Below, piece after piece: positions 6,546 through 14,004 of a stretch of 14,634 nucleotides of DNA. The position numbers and the translations under genes are program-made. Origin of the DNA: an uncultured Christensenella sp. (lineage in GTDB: Bacteria; Bacillota; Clostridia; Christensenellales; Pumilibacteraceae); contig CAJUBY010000026.1 of the NCBI GenBank assembly GCA_910585055.1, positions 11,414 through 26,047 on the forward strand. Direction: 5' to 3'. The notes below the pieces were generated by a model, which saw only the letters and a program-made list of their open reading frames with translations, was not told where the DNA came from and ran no database searches. Each line of letters begins with the position of its first letter. Within the stretch, counting starts at the first letter, position 1.

Positions 6546-7796
6546 TTACAACGCAAACGATAAAATGTCAACGATCAAAACGAACAATAACAATGTTATA
6601 AGCCCAATGGCGTTTATCATGCTCTGTATCTTACGCTTAATAGGCTTTTTGCGTATCCACTCTATAACTGTGAAAATAACTTGCGCACCGTCGAGCGCCG
6701 GAAACGGCAACAAATTAAACATAGCGAGATTGCTTGCAAGCAGCGGAAGCAATATCAGGATATTCCGCCAATTAGCTATAGATATATCCGCCATTAATTT
6801 AACCGACCCTATAGGTCCGGTAACAGACGTTATAGGCACTTTTCCGGTTATCATCTGACCGAACGATCCGAGTATCGACCACGAAAGTTTAAATGTATAC
6901 GGTACGCAGTATTTAAAAGCATTCCCTGCGGTAGCGCCTATAAAACTCGTGCCCGTCACCATGCCGAATCCCACATACGATGTCGGTTTACCGTCTTCGT
7001 CGGTAGTTTCGATTTTTCTGCGCGTCGCGGAAACCGTGACGATCTTGCCGCCGCGGTCGACTTTGAACTTTACCGTCTGCCCTTCCTTAATGCCTTTCGT
7101 AAGATCCGAATACGAATCCATAACACTTATATCGGTCCCGTTTACGGCAAGAATAACATCGCCTTTTTGGAAATCGCTGTATTTATTGCCCTCTGCGTCG
7201 GTATAAACATCGACTATCTGCGGCGCGGCAAACCCGACCGACCATATATAAATGAGCGAAAATATGATCGCCGAAATAAAATTGAACGTAACTCCGCCCA
7301 AAAGCACTATGATGCGCTTCCATGGCTTTTGTTTGTTAAAAGGCAACGCGGGGTTTCCGTGCTTGTCGAAACGCGGCGGATCGTCCTGCAATACCTCCGC
7401 AGTCTTGCGCACTGCGGCGTCTTCGTCCGGTTTATTGCGCATGACGAACGACAGCAGATCCTCGTCTTTACTTATTCTTTCCGGCTCGACGGCGTTAGCG
7501 TCGGCATTACCGACAGACCGAATATCGATCGGCGCTTTTCCGTTATCCGATTCTTCGGTTTCTTCGTCGTCGTTTTCGCCCATAAACGCGCAATAACCGC
7601 CGAGCGGCAAAGCACGCAACGAAAACAATTCGCCGTTTTTACGGCGTCTGCCGAACAGTTTCGGACCGAAACCCACCGAAAACTCATCGACGGTAAAACC
7701 CAGTATTTTAGCGGCGGTATAATGTCCGAGTTCATGGATGAGCACCATGAACAGCAATATAACGATCGCCAACAATATATATCCGAAATATTCCAA
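6546..7796 (-). CDS. rseP: Site-2 membrane metalloprotease RseP/RasP
   Basis: RseP is an intramembrane zinc protease that cleaves anti-sigma factors and signal-peptide remnants. The 416-residue protein shows the first membrane helix with the zinc motif HELGH (21-25), the second conserved helix NFISAIIFSLIY (~172-183), a PDZ domain at about 195-265, a membrane region with NLLPFPALDG (361-370) that supplies the Asp ligand, and a final helix. Between the GGY and PWKR motifs lies an ~80-residue, strongly acidic cytoplasmic insert (about 73-155). B. subtilis RasP also has a long insert here, so length alone is not odd. The start is a TTG at 7796, six bases behind GAGGAAG, which is made by the last codons of dxr. 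The dxr stop is two bases away. Confidence 0.95.
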   Translation of the reverse strand: MEYFGYILLAIVILLFMVLIHELGHYTAAKILGFTVDEFSVGFGPKLFGRRRKNGELFSLRALPLGGYCAFMGENDDEETEESDNGKAPIDIRSVGNADANAVEPERISKDEDLLSFVMRNKPDEDAAVRKTAEVLQDDPPRFDKHGNPALPFNKQKPWKRIIVLLGGVTFNFISAIIFSLIYIWSVGFAAPQIVDVYTDAEGNKYSDFQKGDVILAVNGTDISVMDSYSDLTKGIKEGQTVKFKVDRGGKIVTVSATRRKIETTDEDGKPTSYVGFGMVTGTSFIGATAGNAFKYCVPYTFKLSWSILGSFGQMITGKVPITSVTGPIGSVKLMADISIANWRNILILLPLLASNLAMFNLLPFPALDGAQVIFTVIEWIRKKPIKRKIQSMINAIGLITLLLFVLIVDILSFAL

Positions 7797-7798
7797 AA

Positions 7799-8920
7799 CT
7801 ATCTTCCTCGATATTTCAAGTATATTTTATCGTATACACGATTATGCGTTTCGAATATGCCGCGCTCCGTAACTTCGCCGCAATACGGCTCGGACTCGAG
7901 TTCGCGTTCTACTATATCGATAATATCCGTAAAACCTATCTTCCTCTCCAAAAACAATCTTACCGCCGCTTCGTTTGCGGCATTCAACACAGTCGCCGTA
8001 AGTCCGCCCTGTGCTATAGCCTGCTTTGCAAGCCGCGGCGCCGGAAATTTGATATCGTCCGGCGGCAGGAATTTAAGTTCCAAAGGCAATCGCATCGGCT
8101 CGAATTTGCGCTCGACATGGTCGGGATACGTCAAAGCATACTGAATAGGCATACGCATGTCCGGCGTACAAGCCTGCGCTTTTACCGATCCGTCTTCAAA
8201 CTCCACCATCGAATGAACAATACTCTGAGGATGAATAACATAGTCTATTTTATCGGTATCGAACAGCCATTTAGCCTCTATTATTTCCAACCCCTTATTC
8301 ATCATAGTGGCGCTGTCGACAGATATTTTTCTGCCCATTTTCCAGTTGGGATGCGCTACGGCGCGTTCGGGTGTGACGGCGGCCAGCTCTTTTTCCGGCA
8401 TAAAATAAAACGGACCGCCGCTTGCAGTCAATATTATACGGCGAAACGATCTTTCGCCTTGCAAACACTGCCATACAGCCGAATGTTCGGAATCTACGGG
8501 CAATATCGCTCCGCCGTGTTTAAGCTGTTCCGTAACGACAGCGCCGCCTGCGACAAGGGATTCCTTGTTTGCAAGCGCCACGGTCTTTCCGCTTCGCAAT
8601 GCCGACATCACGGCAGTAAGTCCTATCATGCCGACGACCGCAACAACTACTGTATCCGCATCCGCCGCAACACATGTAAGCGCGTCGTCGCCGCAAAACA
8701 CTTCGGCATCCGGTAATGCCGATCTCAATTCGGAAAATTTCGATTTATCGTATATGCCTACCGTTTTACAGCCGAATTCACGCGCATATGCTATGAGTGC
8801 CGCGGAATCCGATCCGCACGAAAGCCCGACGATACAAAATCCGTCCGGGTCGCTTCGCACAACATCCAAAGTCTGCTTACCGATAGATCCGGTACAGCCC
8901 AAAATAGCTATCTTCTTCAT
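7799..8920 (-). CDS. dxr: 1-deoxy-D-xylulose 5-phosphate reductoisomerase DXR
   Basis: DXR makes the first committed intermediate of the MEP pathway, methylerythritol 4-phosphate, using NADPH and a divalent metal. The 373-residue protein has the NADPH-binding GCTGSIG (8-14), ANKESLV, the metal and substrate region PVDSEHSA, SGGPF and the long conserved stretch HPNWKMGRKISVDSATMMNK, then the C-terminal helical domain. The length is close to the 380-400 residues of the family. The ATG at 8920 overlaps the cdsA stop as ATGA (four bases) and has no good Shine-Dalgarno sequence, so it is likely translated by re-initiation after cdsA. Its 3' end carries the ribosome-binding site of rseP. With ispG it gives this operon two MEP steps, and uppS uses the pathway's products. 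Confidence 0.98.
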   Translation of the reverse strand: MKKIAILGCTGSIGKQTLDVVRSDPDGFCIVGLSCGSDSAALIAYAREFGCKTVGIYDKSKFSELRSALPDAEVFCGDDALTCVAADADTVVVAVVGMIGLTAVMSALRSGKTVALANKESLVAGGAVVTEQLKHGGAILPVDSEHSAVWQCLQGERSFRRIILTASGGPFYFMPEKELAAVTPERAVAHPNWKMGRKISVDSATMMNKGLEIIEAKWLFDTDKIDYVIHPQSIVHSMVEFEDGSVKAQACTPDMRMPIQYALTYPDHVERKFEPMRLPLELKFLPPDDIKFPAPRLAKQAIAQGGLTATVLNAANEAAVRLFLERKIGFTDIIDIVERELESEPYCGEVTERGIFETHNRVYDKIYLKYRGR

Positions 8921-9843
8921 ATCAGCAACATGACGGCGAAGTACATGTAGAAAAACACTCCGCTGAACATAAAACCGTCCACACGGTCGAGGACGCCGCC
9001 GTGCCCGGGCAAAAGATTGGAATAATCCTTGATGCCTGCACGACGTTTAAAAAACGACGCGGCAAGATCGCCTGCCTGATCGAATATCGATCCGAACAAT
9101 CCCAACGCAACGAAATTAACGGCAGTAGTGACCCAGCTATCCGTAAGCATTTTAAGTCCGAAAAGATTTACATTGAATCTCACAGCCAGATAAGTCAAAA
9201 GCAAGACGATACCTGCGCCGACTATACCGCCGAGCAGTCCGCCCACGGCTCCGCTTACCGTCTTGTTTGGACTTATAGACGGACATAACTTTTTGCCCTT
9301 AAGCGCGCTGCCTATTTGATACGCGAATACATCGGTAAAAGCAGGGACCAAAAACAACAGCGCGATCCCGGCGTTTCTGTACGGAAGAGCCGAATTTACC
9401 GTACTTAACGGCAATGTCCAATCTATAAAATAATTTATTCCGACGGAAAACATCAAAAGCGCCGTCGGATACATCATAACGAATATTGTGGAAACAGCAT
9501 TGCCTTTTACATATGTTTTTGATGAAGCCGTCACGATGACGGTGACAACTATCATTACGGCAAGCGAAATAAAATACCCCGTCATACCTGCGGCGTTTGC
9601 TTTAAAAAAATACTGCGAAAACCAGAAACTTGCAAAACCGACGACTACGGCGATAAGATCGATCAACAATATCGGTTCGCTGGAAAATCCGCTAACCGCC
9701 TTGCACATCTCATATACACCGCACGCTGCGATCAAAAATATAAAAACGTCGAAACATATGGGATGAACATATGTTGCGAGCAAAAATACCGCTATATATA
9801 CTACGGCAATCAAAGTGCCTGTAATAACCCGATCTTTTTTCAT
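8917..9843 (-). CDS. cdsA: Phosphatidate cytidylyltransferase (CDP-diacylglycerol synthase) CdsA
   Basis: CdsA converts phosphatidic acid and CTP to CDP-diacylglycerol, the precursor of anionic phospholipids, in the membrane. The protein is mostly hydrophobic with about eight membrane segments. Near its C terminus it bears the family signature: SFFKRRAGIKDY followed by LLPGHGGVLDRVDG, including the metal-binding KD and DR..D pattern. The frame is open further upstream to 9918, but the ATG at 9843 was chosen. It lies five bases behind GGAAG, begins the usual Lys-Arg-rich start before the first membrane helix, and leaves a 37-base gap to uppS, while the longer form would overlap uppS and add 25 polar residues. 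This gives 308 residues. The 3' end overlaps dxr by four bases. Confidence 0.95.
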   Translation of the reverse strand: MKKDRVITGTLIAVVYIAVFLLATYVHPICFDVFIFLIAACGVYEMCKAVSGFSSEPILLIDLIAVVVGFASFWFSQYFFKANAAGMTGYFISLAVMIVVTVIVTASSKTYVKGNAVSTIFVMMYPTALLMFSVGINYFIDWTLPLSTVNSALPYRNAGIALLFLVPAFTDVFAYQIGSALKGKKLCPSISPNKTVSGAVGGLLGGIVGAGIVLLLTYLAVRFNVNLFGLKMLTDSWVTTAVNFVALGLFGSIFDQAGDLAASFFKRRAGIKDYSNLLPGHGGVLDRVDGFMFSGVFFYMYFAVMLLI

Positions 9844-9880
9844 TAAAACTTCCGATCTCCCGATCCGATCATTGTGTCCG

Positions 9881-10603
9881 TTATTGCAATTTTCCGAATC
9901 TGCGCTGTCTGCGAGCAAATTCGGACATCATCGTTTGAAGCTCCGCCGCGTCGAAATCGGGCCAAAGCGTATCCGTGAAAAACAGTTCGCTGTATGCCGA
10001 CTGATAAAGCAGAAAATTACTCAAACGTTTTTCTCCGCCCGTCCTTACTATCATGTCCGGATCAGGTAGCCCTGCCGTATAAAGAGCTTTTTCTATCGAT
10101 GTTTCGGTTATTTCGCCGTTCTGCGCCGCCAGCTTGCAAGCACGGACTATCTCCGACCGTCCGCCGTAGTTGAGCGCGATATTGACTGTCTGCGCACTCT
10201 CGAATGCGTTTTCGTTTTCGACTTCCGAAATGATATTTCGAATATCGTCCGGAAAATAATCGCGGTCTCCGCTGAACATTACACGCGCACCGCGTGCGAT
10301 AAGATCGCGCGTCATGGGTTTTAAATGCTTGCGTATAAGATCGACCAAAGAATCGACTTCGTCTTTCGGACGGCATTTATTTTCGGCAGAAAACGCATAA
10401 AGCGTCACACACGACACTCCCGATTCCAAAGCGTACGTTACTACAGGCGTAATATTTTTTACACCGGCGCGGTGTCCTGCGGAACGCGGAAGCAACCGCT
10501 TTGTCGCCCATCTGCCGTTACCGTCCATTATAATGCCGATATGTTTCGGTACGGCAGTGCTTTTATCCGAACCCGACCGAACGGTTTTCCCGTCAGATCT
10601 CAA
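9881..10603 (-). CDS. uppS: Undecaprenyl diphosphate synthase (cis-prenyltransferase) UppS
   Basis: UppS condenses farnesyl diphosphate with isopentenyl diphosphates to undecaprenyl diphosphate, the lipid carrier for peptidoglycan and other wall polymers. The 240-residue protein has the catalytic IIMDGNGRW (Asp27), the RSAGHRAG motif, TLYAFSAEN, NIALNYGGR, and the C-terminal DPDMIVRTGGEKRLSNFLL with the basic residues for diphosphate binding. The start is a TTG at 10603 with GGAAG nine bases upstream inside frr; no ATG or GTG occurs before the conserved core. The gene overlaps frr by 11 bases. The first ~18 residues are polar and poorly conserved. Product and partner enzymes (dxr, ispG for the substrate; cdsA for lipids) lie in the same unit. 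Confidence 0.96.
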   Translation of the reverse strand: MRSDGKTVRSGSDKSTAVPKHIGIIMDGNGRWATKRLLPRSAGHRAGVKNITPVVTYALESGVSCVTLYAFSAENKCRPKDEVDSLVDLIRKHLKPMTRDLIARGARVMFSGDRDYFPDDIRNIISEVENENAFESAQTVNIALNYGGRSEIVRACKLAAQNGEITETSIEKALYTAGLPDPDMIVRTGGEKRLSNFLLYQSAYSELFFTDTLWPDFDAAELQTMMSEFARRQRRFGKLQ

Positions 10604-11156
10604 GTAAGTCGGCTTCCTTTTCCTTTATGATCTTATCTACTTTTTCCACTGCGGCATCGAGTTTCTTTTGTATTACTCTCTCATACTCCGCAATATCGTC
10701 CTCCGAAACTTCTTTTTTGAGTTTTTTACCGAAGTCCAACGCATCGCGGCGTTCGTTACGCAACGCGACTTTACTGTCCTCTCCCGTCTTTTTGACCTGC
10801 TTTATCATGTCCTTACGGCGTTCTTCGGTAAGCTGAGGAAAAGCCAAACGAATAACTTTTCCGTCGTCGACGGGATTAAGCCCGAGGTCGGCGGCGATGA
10901 TCGCTTTTTTAGCTTCTTTAAGTGCGGACACGTCGTACAGCGATACGGTCAGCGTTCGCGCGTCGGTCACCTGTATGTTCGCCATTTGATTGAGCGGCGT
11001 CTGCATACCGTAATAATCCACATTCACACGGCTCAGTATAACGGGATTCGCCCTGCCGGCGCGCATGGAGTTAAGCTCGGTTTTAAGATGATCGATAACT
11101 TTATCGAGTTTTTCGTCTATCTTGGACGACTGTTCGTTCAACTGTTCGTTTTGCAT
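10593..11156 (-). CDS. frr: Ribosome recycling factor RRF
   Basis: RRF, with EF-G, splits the ribosome after termination. The 187-residue protein matches the family in length and shows the three-helix bundle with the hinge and beta domain: ELNSMRAGRANPVILSRV, YYGMQTPLNQMA and TVSLYD, then LGLNPVDDGKVIRLAFPQLTEERRK and the charged C-terminal helix ending in KEKEADLLEI. The ATG at 11156 lies six bases behind AAGGAGT. It follows pyrH by 20 bases, the classical pyrH-frr pair, and overlaps uppS by 11 bases; its last codons supply the uppS ribosome-binding site. Confidence 0.98.
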   Translation of the reverse strand: MQNEQLNEQSSKIDEKLDKVIDHLKTELNSMRAGRANPVILSRVNVDYYGMQTPLNQMANIQVTDARTLTVSLYDVSALKEAKKAIIAADLGLNPVDDGKVIRLAFPQLTEERRKDMIKQVKKTGEDSKVALRNERRDALDFGKKLKKEVSEDDIAEYERVIQKKLDAAVEKVDKIIKEKEADLLEI

Positions 11157-11176
11157 AATTGACTCCTTAATAGGTT

Positions 11177-11872
11177 TTAATGAATAATAGTGCCTATCTT
11201 TTCTCCGTGCACCGCACGTACTATACTGTTTTCGTCCGACAACCCGAATGCAACGATGGGGATATTATTTTCCATACACATCGTGACCGATGTAAAATCC
11301 ATTACCGCAATGTTTTTGTTGAGTACGTCCATATACGTAAGCTCGTCCAACTTTTTCGCATTTTTATTGGATTTAGGGTCGCAATCGTACACTCCGTCGA
11401 CGTTTTTAGCCATAAGCAACACGTCGGCTTTTATCTCGGCCGCACGGAGCGCGGCTCCGGAATCCGTCGTAAAATAAGGATTGCCTGTGCCGCACGCGAA
11501 TATAACTATCCTTCCGCACTCGAAATGCCGTAAAGCCTTACGCAATATAAACGGCTCGGCGACCGACGGGATAGACAGCGCGGTCTGCACACGGGTCGGC
11601 ACGCCCTTTTTTTCTATAGCATCCTGTAGCGCGAGTGCGTTCATTATAGTGGCGAGCATACCCATGTGATCCGCGGTGACTTTGTCCATTGCGACGCCCA
11701 GTCTGCCGCGCCAAAAGTTTCCGCCGCCTACCACTATCGCTATCTGCACTTTGTTTTTAGCAAGCTCGACAAGCTGACATACCACCTTGTCCACCGTAAC
11801 GGGATCGATCCCCGTTCCGGACTCGCCGGCAAGCGCTTCGCCGCTGAGCTTTAACAAAACTCTTTTATACAT
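11177..11872 (-). CDS. pyrH: UMP kinase PyrH
   Basis: PyrH phosphorylates UMP to UDP, an amino-acid-kinase-fold hexamer usually controlled by GTP and UTP. The 231-residue protein carries KLSGEAL near the N terminus, GGGNFWRG, the DHMGMLATIMNALALQ helix, GNPYFTTDSGAALRAAEI and DGVYDCDPK. The ATG at 11872 was chosen because AGGAG lies five bases upstream; a GTG two codons earlier would overlap that site. A strong hairpin separates it from tsf, so its transcript level may be set by read-through from the rpsB-tsf promoter. No separate promoter is visible in the 64-base gap. frr follows after 20 bases. Confidence 0.98.
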   Translation of the reverse strand: MYKRVLLKLSGEALAGESGTGIDPVTVDKVVCQLVELAKNKVQIAIVVGGGNFWRGRLGVAMDKVTADHMGMLATIMNALALQDAIEKKGVPTRVQTALSIPSVAEPFILRKALRHFECGRIVIFACGTGNPYFTTDSGAALRAAEIKADVLLMAKNVDGVYDCDPKSNKNAKKLDELTYMDVLNKNIAVMDFTSVTMCMENNIPIVAFGLSDENSIVRAVHGEKIGTIIH

Positions 11873-11887
11873 GCGCACTCCTTTTTT

Positions 11888-11926
11888 TAAAATATCGGCT
11901 TACCGAAAGATCGATAAGCCGATATC
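11888..11926 (-). terminator. Hairpin between tsf and pyrH, weak terminator or attenuator
   Basis: The minus strand folds ATATCGGCTTA (11925-11915) onto TAAGCCGATAT (11902-11892), eleven perfect pairs. The interior TCGA/TCGG adds four more around a TCTT loop. The stem is followed by only three further T residues and then seven A residues, so the U-tract is short. This suggests partial termination or mRNA processing, lowering pyrH and downstream genes relative to rpsB-tsf, not a full stop. On the plus strand the T-run lies before the stem, so it is not a plus-strand terminator. Confidence 0.6.
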
Positions 11927-11936
11927 AGTTGACCGC

Positions 11937-12875
11937 TTATTTATTACCCGAAAGCTTGGCGACCTCTTCCGCCAGATTGTCGGTACGTTTTTCGATACCC
12001 TCGCCCATGACGTACTTGGTAAAACGAACAACGTCGAGTTTTGTTCCCGTCTTTTTGGCGGTAGCCGCTACAAGCTGCTCTACCGTTACCGACGGATCCT
12101 TTGCAAACGCCTGATACAACAGGCAGTTTTCTTCGTAGAACTTGCCGAGTTTGTTGTCGGCTATCTTGATCAATACCTGTTCGGGTTTGTTCTTATTCTT
12201 TTCGTCGTTGAGCAACTGCTGTTTGATTATATCGCGCTCGTGATCGACTGCGGACTGCGGCACGTCCGTTTTACGAACGTAAGGCGGCTGAAAAGCAGCT
12301 ATATGCATTGCAACGTCGTGCGCCATAGCAACTATCTCGTCGACATTCGCATCGGTAACGCCGTCGGCGGAGATTTCCACCAGTGTACCCATTTTACCGC
12401 CCATATGGATATAGGCTTCCTCGATCGCACCGGCATTGTTCTGTACCACGGCGCGGCGCAACGATATTTTTTCGCCCGTTTTCGCCGTAGCGGCTGTAAC
12501 AAGTTCCTCGACCGTACCGTTTGCTGTCTTATAAGTTTTAAGTTTCTCGATATCCGATATACCGCTCTCGGCAACGGCTTTCGCAACAGCTTCGCAAAGA
12601 TCGGTAAACACGTCGCTCTTTGCGACAAAGTCCGATTCGCAGTTTACTTCGACGAGTGCGCCTACATGCCTGTCCGCAGAAATGTAAGCCCACGCAGCGC
12701 CTTCGGCGGCTATTCTCGACGCCTTTTTTGCGACTATAGACATACCCTGTTCACGAAGATACTCACATGCTTTGTCGATATCCCCGTCGGTCGCCAAAAG
12801 CGCCTTTTTGCACGCCATAAGACCGACGCCGGTTATTTCACGCAATTTTGCAACGTCACTTGCGGTAATTTCCAT
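11937..12875 (-). CDS. tsf: Elongation factor Ts
   Basis: EF-Ts is the guanine nucleotide exchange factor for EF-Tu. The 312-residue protein has the N-terminal UBA-like domain (TASDVAKLREITGVGLMACK, residues 4-23, and GDIDKACEYLREQG), the exchange core with VEVNCESDFVAK, and two dimerisation or core subdomains ending in YVMGEGIEKR and NLAEEVAKL. It is somewhat longer than the 293 residues of B. subtilis EF-Ts, with the extra length spread in the middle and C-terminal parts. The ATG at 12875 follows TAGGAGC at six bases. It is paired with rpsB as in nearly all bacteria and separated from it by 82 bases that include a palindrome. Confidence 0.98.
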   Translation of the reverse strand: MEITASDVAKLREITGVGLMACKKALLATDGDIDKACEYLREQGMSIVAKKASRIAAEGAAWAYISADRHVGALVEVNCESDFVAKSDVFTDLCEAVAKAVAESGISDIEKLKTYKTANGTVEELVTAATAKTGEKISLRRAVVQNNAGAIEEAYIHMGGKMGTLVEISADGVTDANVDEIVAMAHDVAMHIAAFQPPYVRKTDVPQSAVDHERDIIKQQLLNDEKNKNKPEQVLIKIADNKLGKFYEENCLLYQAFAKDPSVTVEQLVAATAKKTGTKLDVVRFTKYVMGEGIEKRTDNLAEEVAKLSGNK

Positions 12876-12906
12876 AATATTGCTCCTAAAATAGTATTTG
12901 GATCCG

Positions 12907-12928
12907 AGTTTAACGTAAACGTTAAACC
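12907..12928 (-). promoter_or_regulatory. Palindromic hairpin between rpsB and tsf
   Basis: The sequence GTTTAACG (12927-12920 on the minus strand) pairs perfectly with CGTTAAAC (12915-12908) around a TTTA loop. The stem is AT-rich and not followed by a U-run, so it is not a terminator. It lies 32 bases before the tsf start codon. It may be an mRNA stability or processing element, or a protein-binding palindrome; its function is not shown by the sequence. Confidence 0.45.
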
Positions 12929-12957
12929 GACATTTTTATTTTATATCCCGAAGCGGA

Positions 12958-13806
12958 TCATTCCGCCGCGGCTTCCTCTTTCTGTTCGTTGCCGGAAACA
13001 AGTTTATCCAGCTGTTCCTGCGACGCAGGCTCTTCGACTACTTCTACATTTGCTTTGGCAACCGCTTCGGCTTCCGCCTGCATCTGCGCCTCTACGGCTC
13101 TGCGCGCCGCAAGACCTTCCTCGCCTTCGCGCGCTTCGATAACGGCATCCGCCATAGCGCCCGCAATAAGCTTTATTGCGCGTATCGCATCGTCGTTGCC
13201 CGGGATAACATAGTCGACTTCGTCCGGATCGCAGTTTGTATCGACGATCGCAACAATGGGTATACGGAGCTTACGAGCTTCCATAACGGCATTGTGTTCC
13301 TTTTTGGGATCGACTATAAACAGCACGCCGGGGAGCGCGCGCATATCTTTTATACCGCCGAGGTTATCCTCCAGCTTGTCGCGCTCGGCTTTAAGTTTTA
13401 AAACTTCTTTTTTGGGAAGCAGCGCAAACTCGTTCATCTTTTCCATTAAATTGAGTTTATTGAGCCGTTCGATACGCGACTTGATAGTCGAAAAATTGGT
13501 GAGCGTGCCGCCCAGCCAACGGGATTTTACATAGTACATGCCGCACTTCTGCGCTTCCTGCATGATAGCTTCCTGCGCCTGCTTTTTGGTCCCGACAAAA
13601 AGCACCGACTTGCCTTCCGCGGCTACTTCCTTAACGAAAGCATATGCTTTGTCGATCATTTCCACCGTCTTTTCCAAATTGATGATATATATGTCGTTAC
13701 GCGCGACATATATATACTTTTTCATTTTGGGATTCCACTTACGCGTGGGATGACCGAAATGAACGCCCGCTTCCAAAAGCTGCTTCATAGTGATTACGTT
13801 TGCCAT
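12958..13806 (-). CDS. rpsB: 30S ribosomal protein S2
   Basis: S2 is a late-assembling protein on the back of the 30S subunit. The 282-residue protein begins with ITMKQLLEAGVHFGHPTRKWNPKM, cut here as ITMKQLLEAGVHFGHPTRKW, and contains YYVKSRWLGGTLTNF, LPGVLFIVDPKKEH and IPIVAIVDTNCDPD, all signatures of bacterial S2. The conserved fold ends near residue 230. The remaining ~50 residues are an Ala/Glu/Val-rich, probably flexible or helical extension that is longer than in B. subtilis (246 residues in total). The ATG at 13806 follows GGAGA. A predicted extended -10 promoter and a leader of about 80 bases precede it, where S2 might regulate its own synthesis. Confidence 0.98.
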   Translation of the reverse strand: MANVITMKQLLEAGVHFGHPTRKWNPKMKKYIYVARNDIYIINLEKTVEMIDKAYAFVKEVAAEGKSVLFVGTKKQAQEAIMQEAQKCGMYYVKSRWLGGTLTNFSTIKSRIERLNKLNLMEKMNEFALLPKKEVLKLKAERDKLEDNLGGIKDMRALPGVLFIVDPKKEHNAVMEARKLRIPIVAIVDTNCDPDEVDYVIPGNDDAIRAIKLIAGAMADAVIEAREGEEGLAARRAVEAQMQAEAEAVAKANVEVVEEPASQEQLDKLVSGNEQKEEAAAE

Positions 13807-13894
13807 AATATTCTCCGTTTACCGCCCCGATCGACACACAGCCCTGAAATATTTGACTGCGCACAGAAAAATGACCGAGTGAGTATTCACCGAT

Positions 13895-13923
13895 AGTATA
13901 CCATATCGTTTATCTTTACGCAA
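13895..13923 (-). promoter_or_regulatory. Predicted extended -10 promoter of rpsB-tsf
   Basis: The minus strand has TTGCGT (13923-13918), a 17-base spacer ending in TGG, and TATACT (13900-13895, five of six). The TG one base before the -10 box makes an extended -10 promoter, which makes up for the weak -35 box. Transcription would start near 13888 and leave a leader of about 80 bases, including possible pairing between TGCGCAG and CTGTGTG. A leader of this length fits the autoregulated r-protein operons, but I cannot match it to a known S2 leader motif. Confidence 0.6.
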
Positions 13924-13946
13924 ATGTTTTAAACGCCTTTTTGCGC

Positions 13947-13996
13947 AAAAATTATGCTAATTTTATGTCCGCTTTTATATCCGTTTGCAAAGCGGA
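13947..13996 (-). terminator. Weak terminator-like region after the DUF1292 gene
   Basis: After the stop codon the minus strand has TCCGCTTT (13996-13989) pairing with AAAGCGGA (13975-13968) over a 13-base loop. Then follows an AT-only stem AAAATTA/TAATTTT with a GCA loop, running into five T residues (13951-13947). Neither stem is a classical GC-rich terminator, but the position between the ruvX-DUF1292 pair and the rpsB promoter fits. Confidence 0.3.
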
Positions 13997-14004
13997 AAAG
14001 TTTG

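Noticed and set aside
7167..8716. Long plus-strand open frames opposite rseP and dxr (325 and 290 codons)
   Set aside because: They lie opposite strongly conserved catalytic regions, span gene junctions and show no domain or membrane logic of their own.
9844..9918. N-terminal extension of CdsA by 25 residues
   Set aside because: It would overlap uppS by 38 bases, is polar and unlike the family, and the ATG at 9843 has a well-placed GGAAG.
11787..13142. A 451-codon plus-strand open frame across tsf and the end of rpsB
   Set aside because: It runs antisense through pyrH start, the tsf-pyrH hairpin, tsf, the intergenic palindrome and rpsB. The product is rich in Arg, Phe, Cys and Tyr with no recognisable domain. 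It is a codon-bias shadow of well-identified genes.
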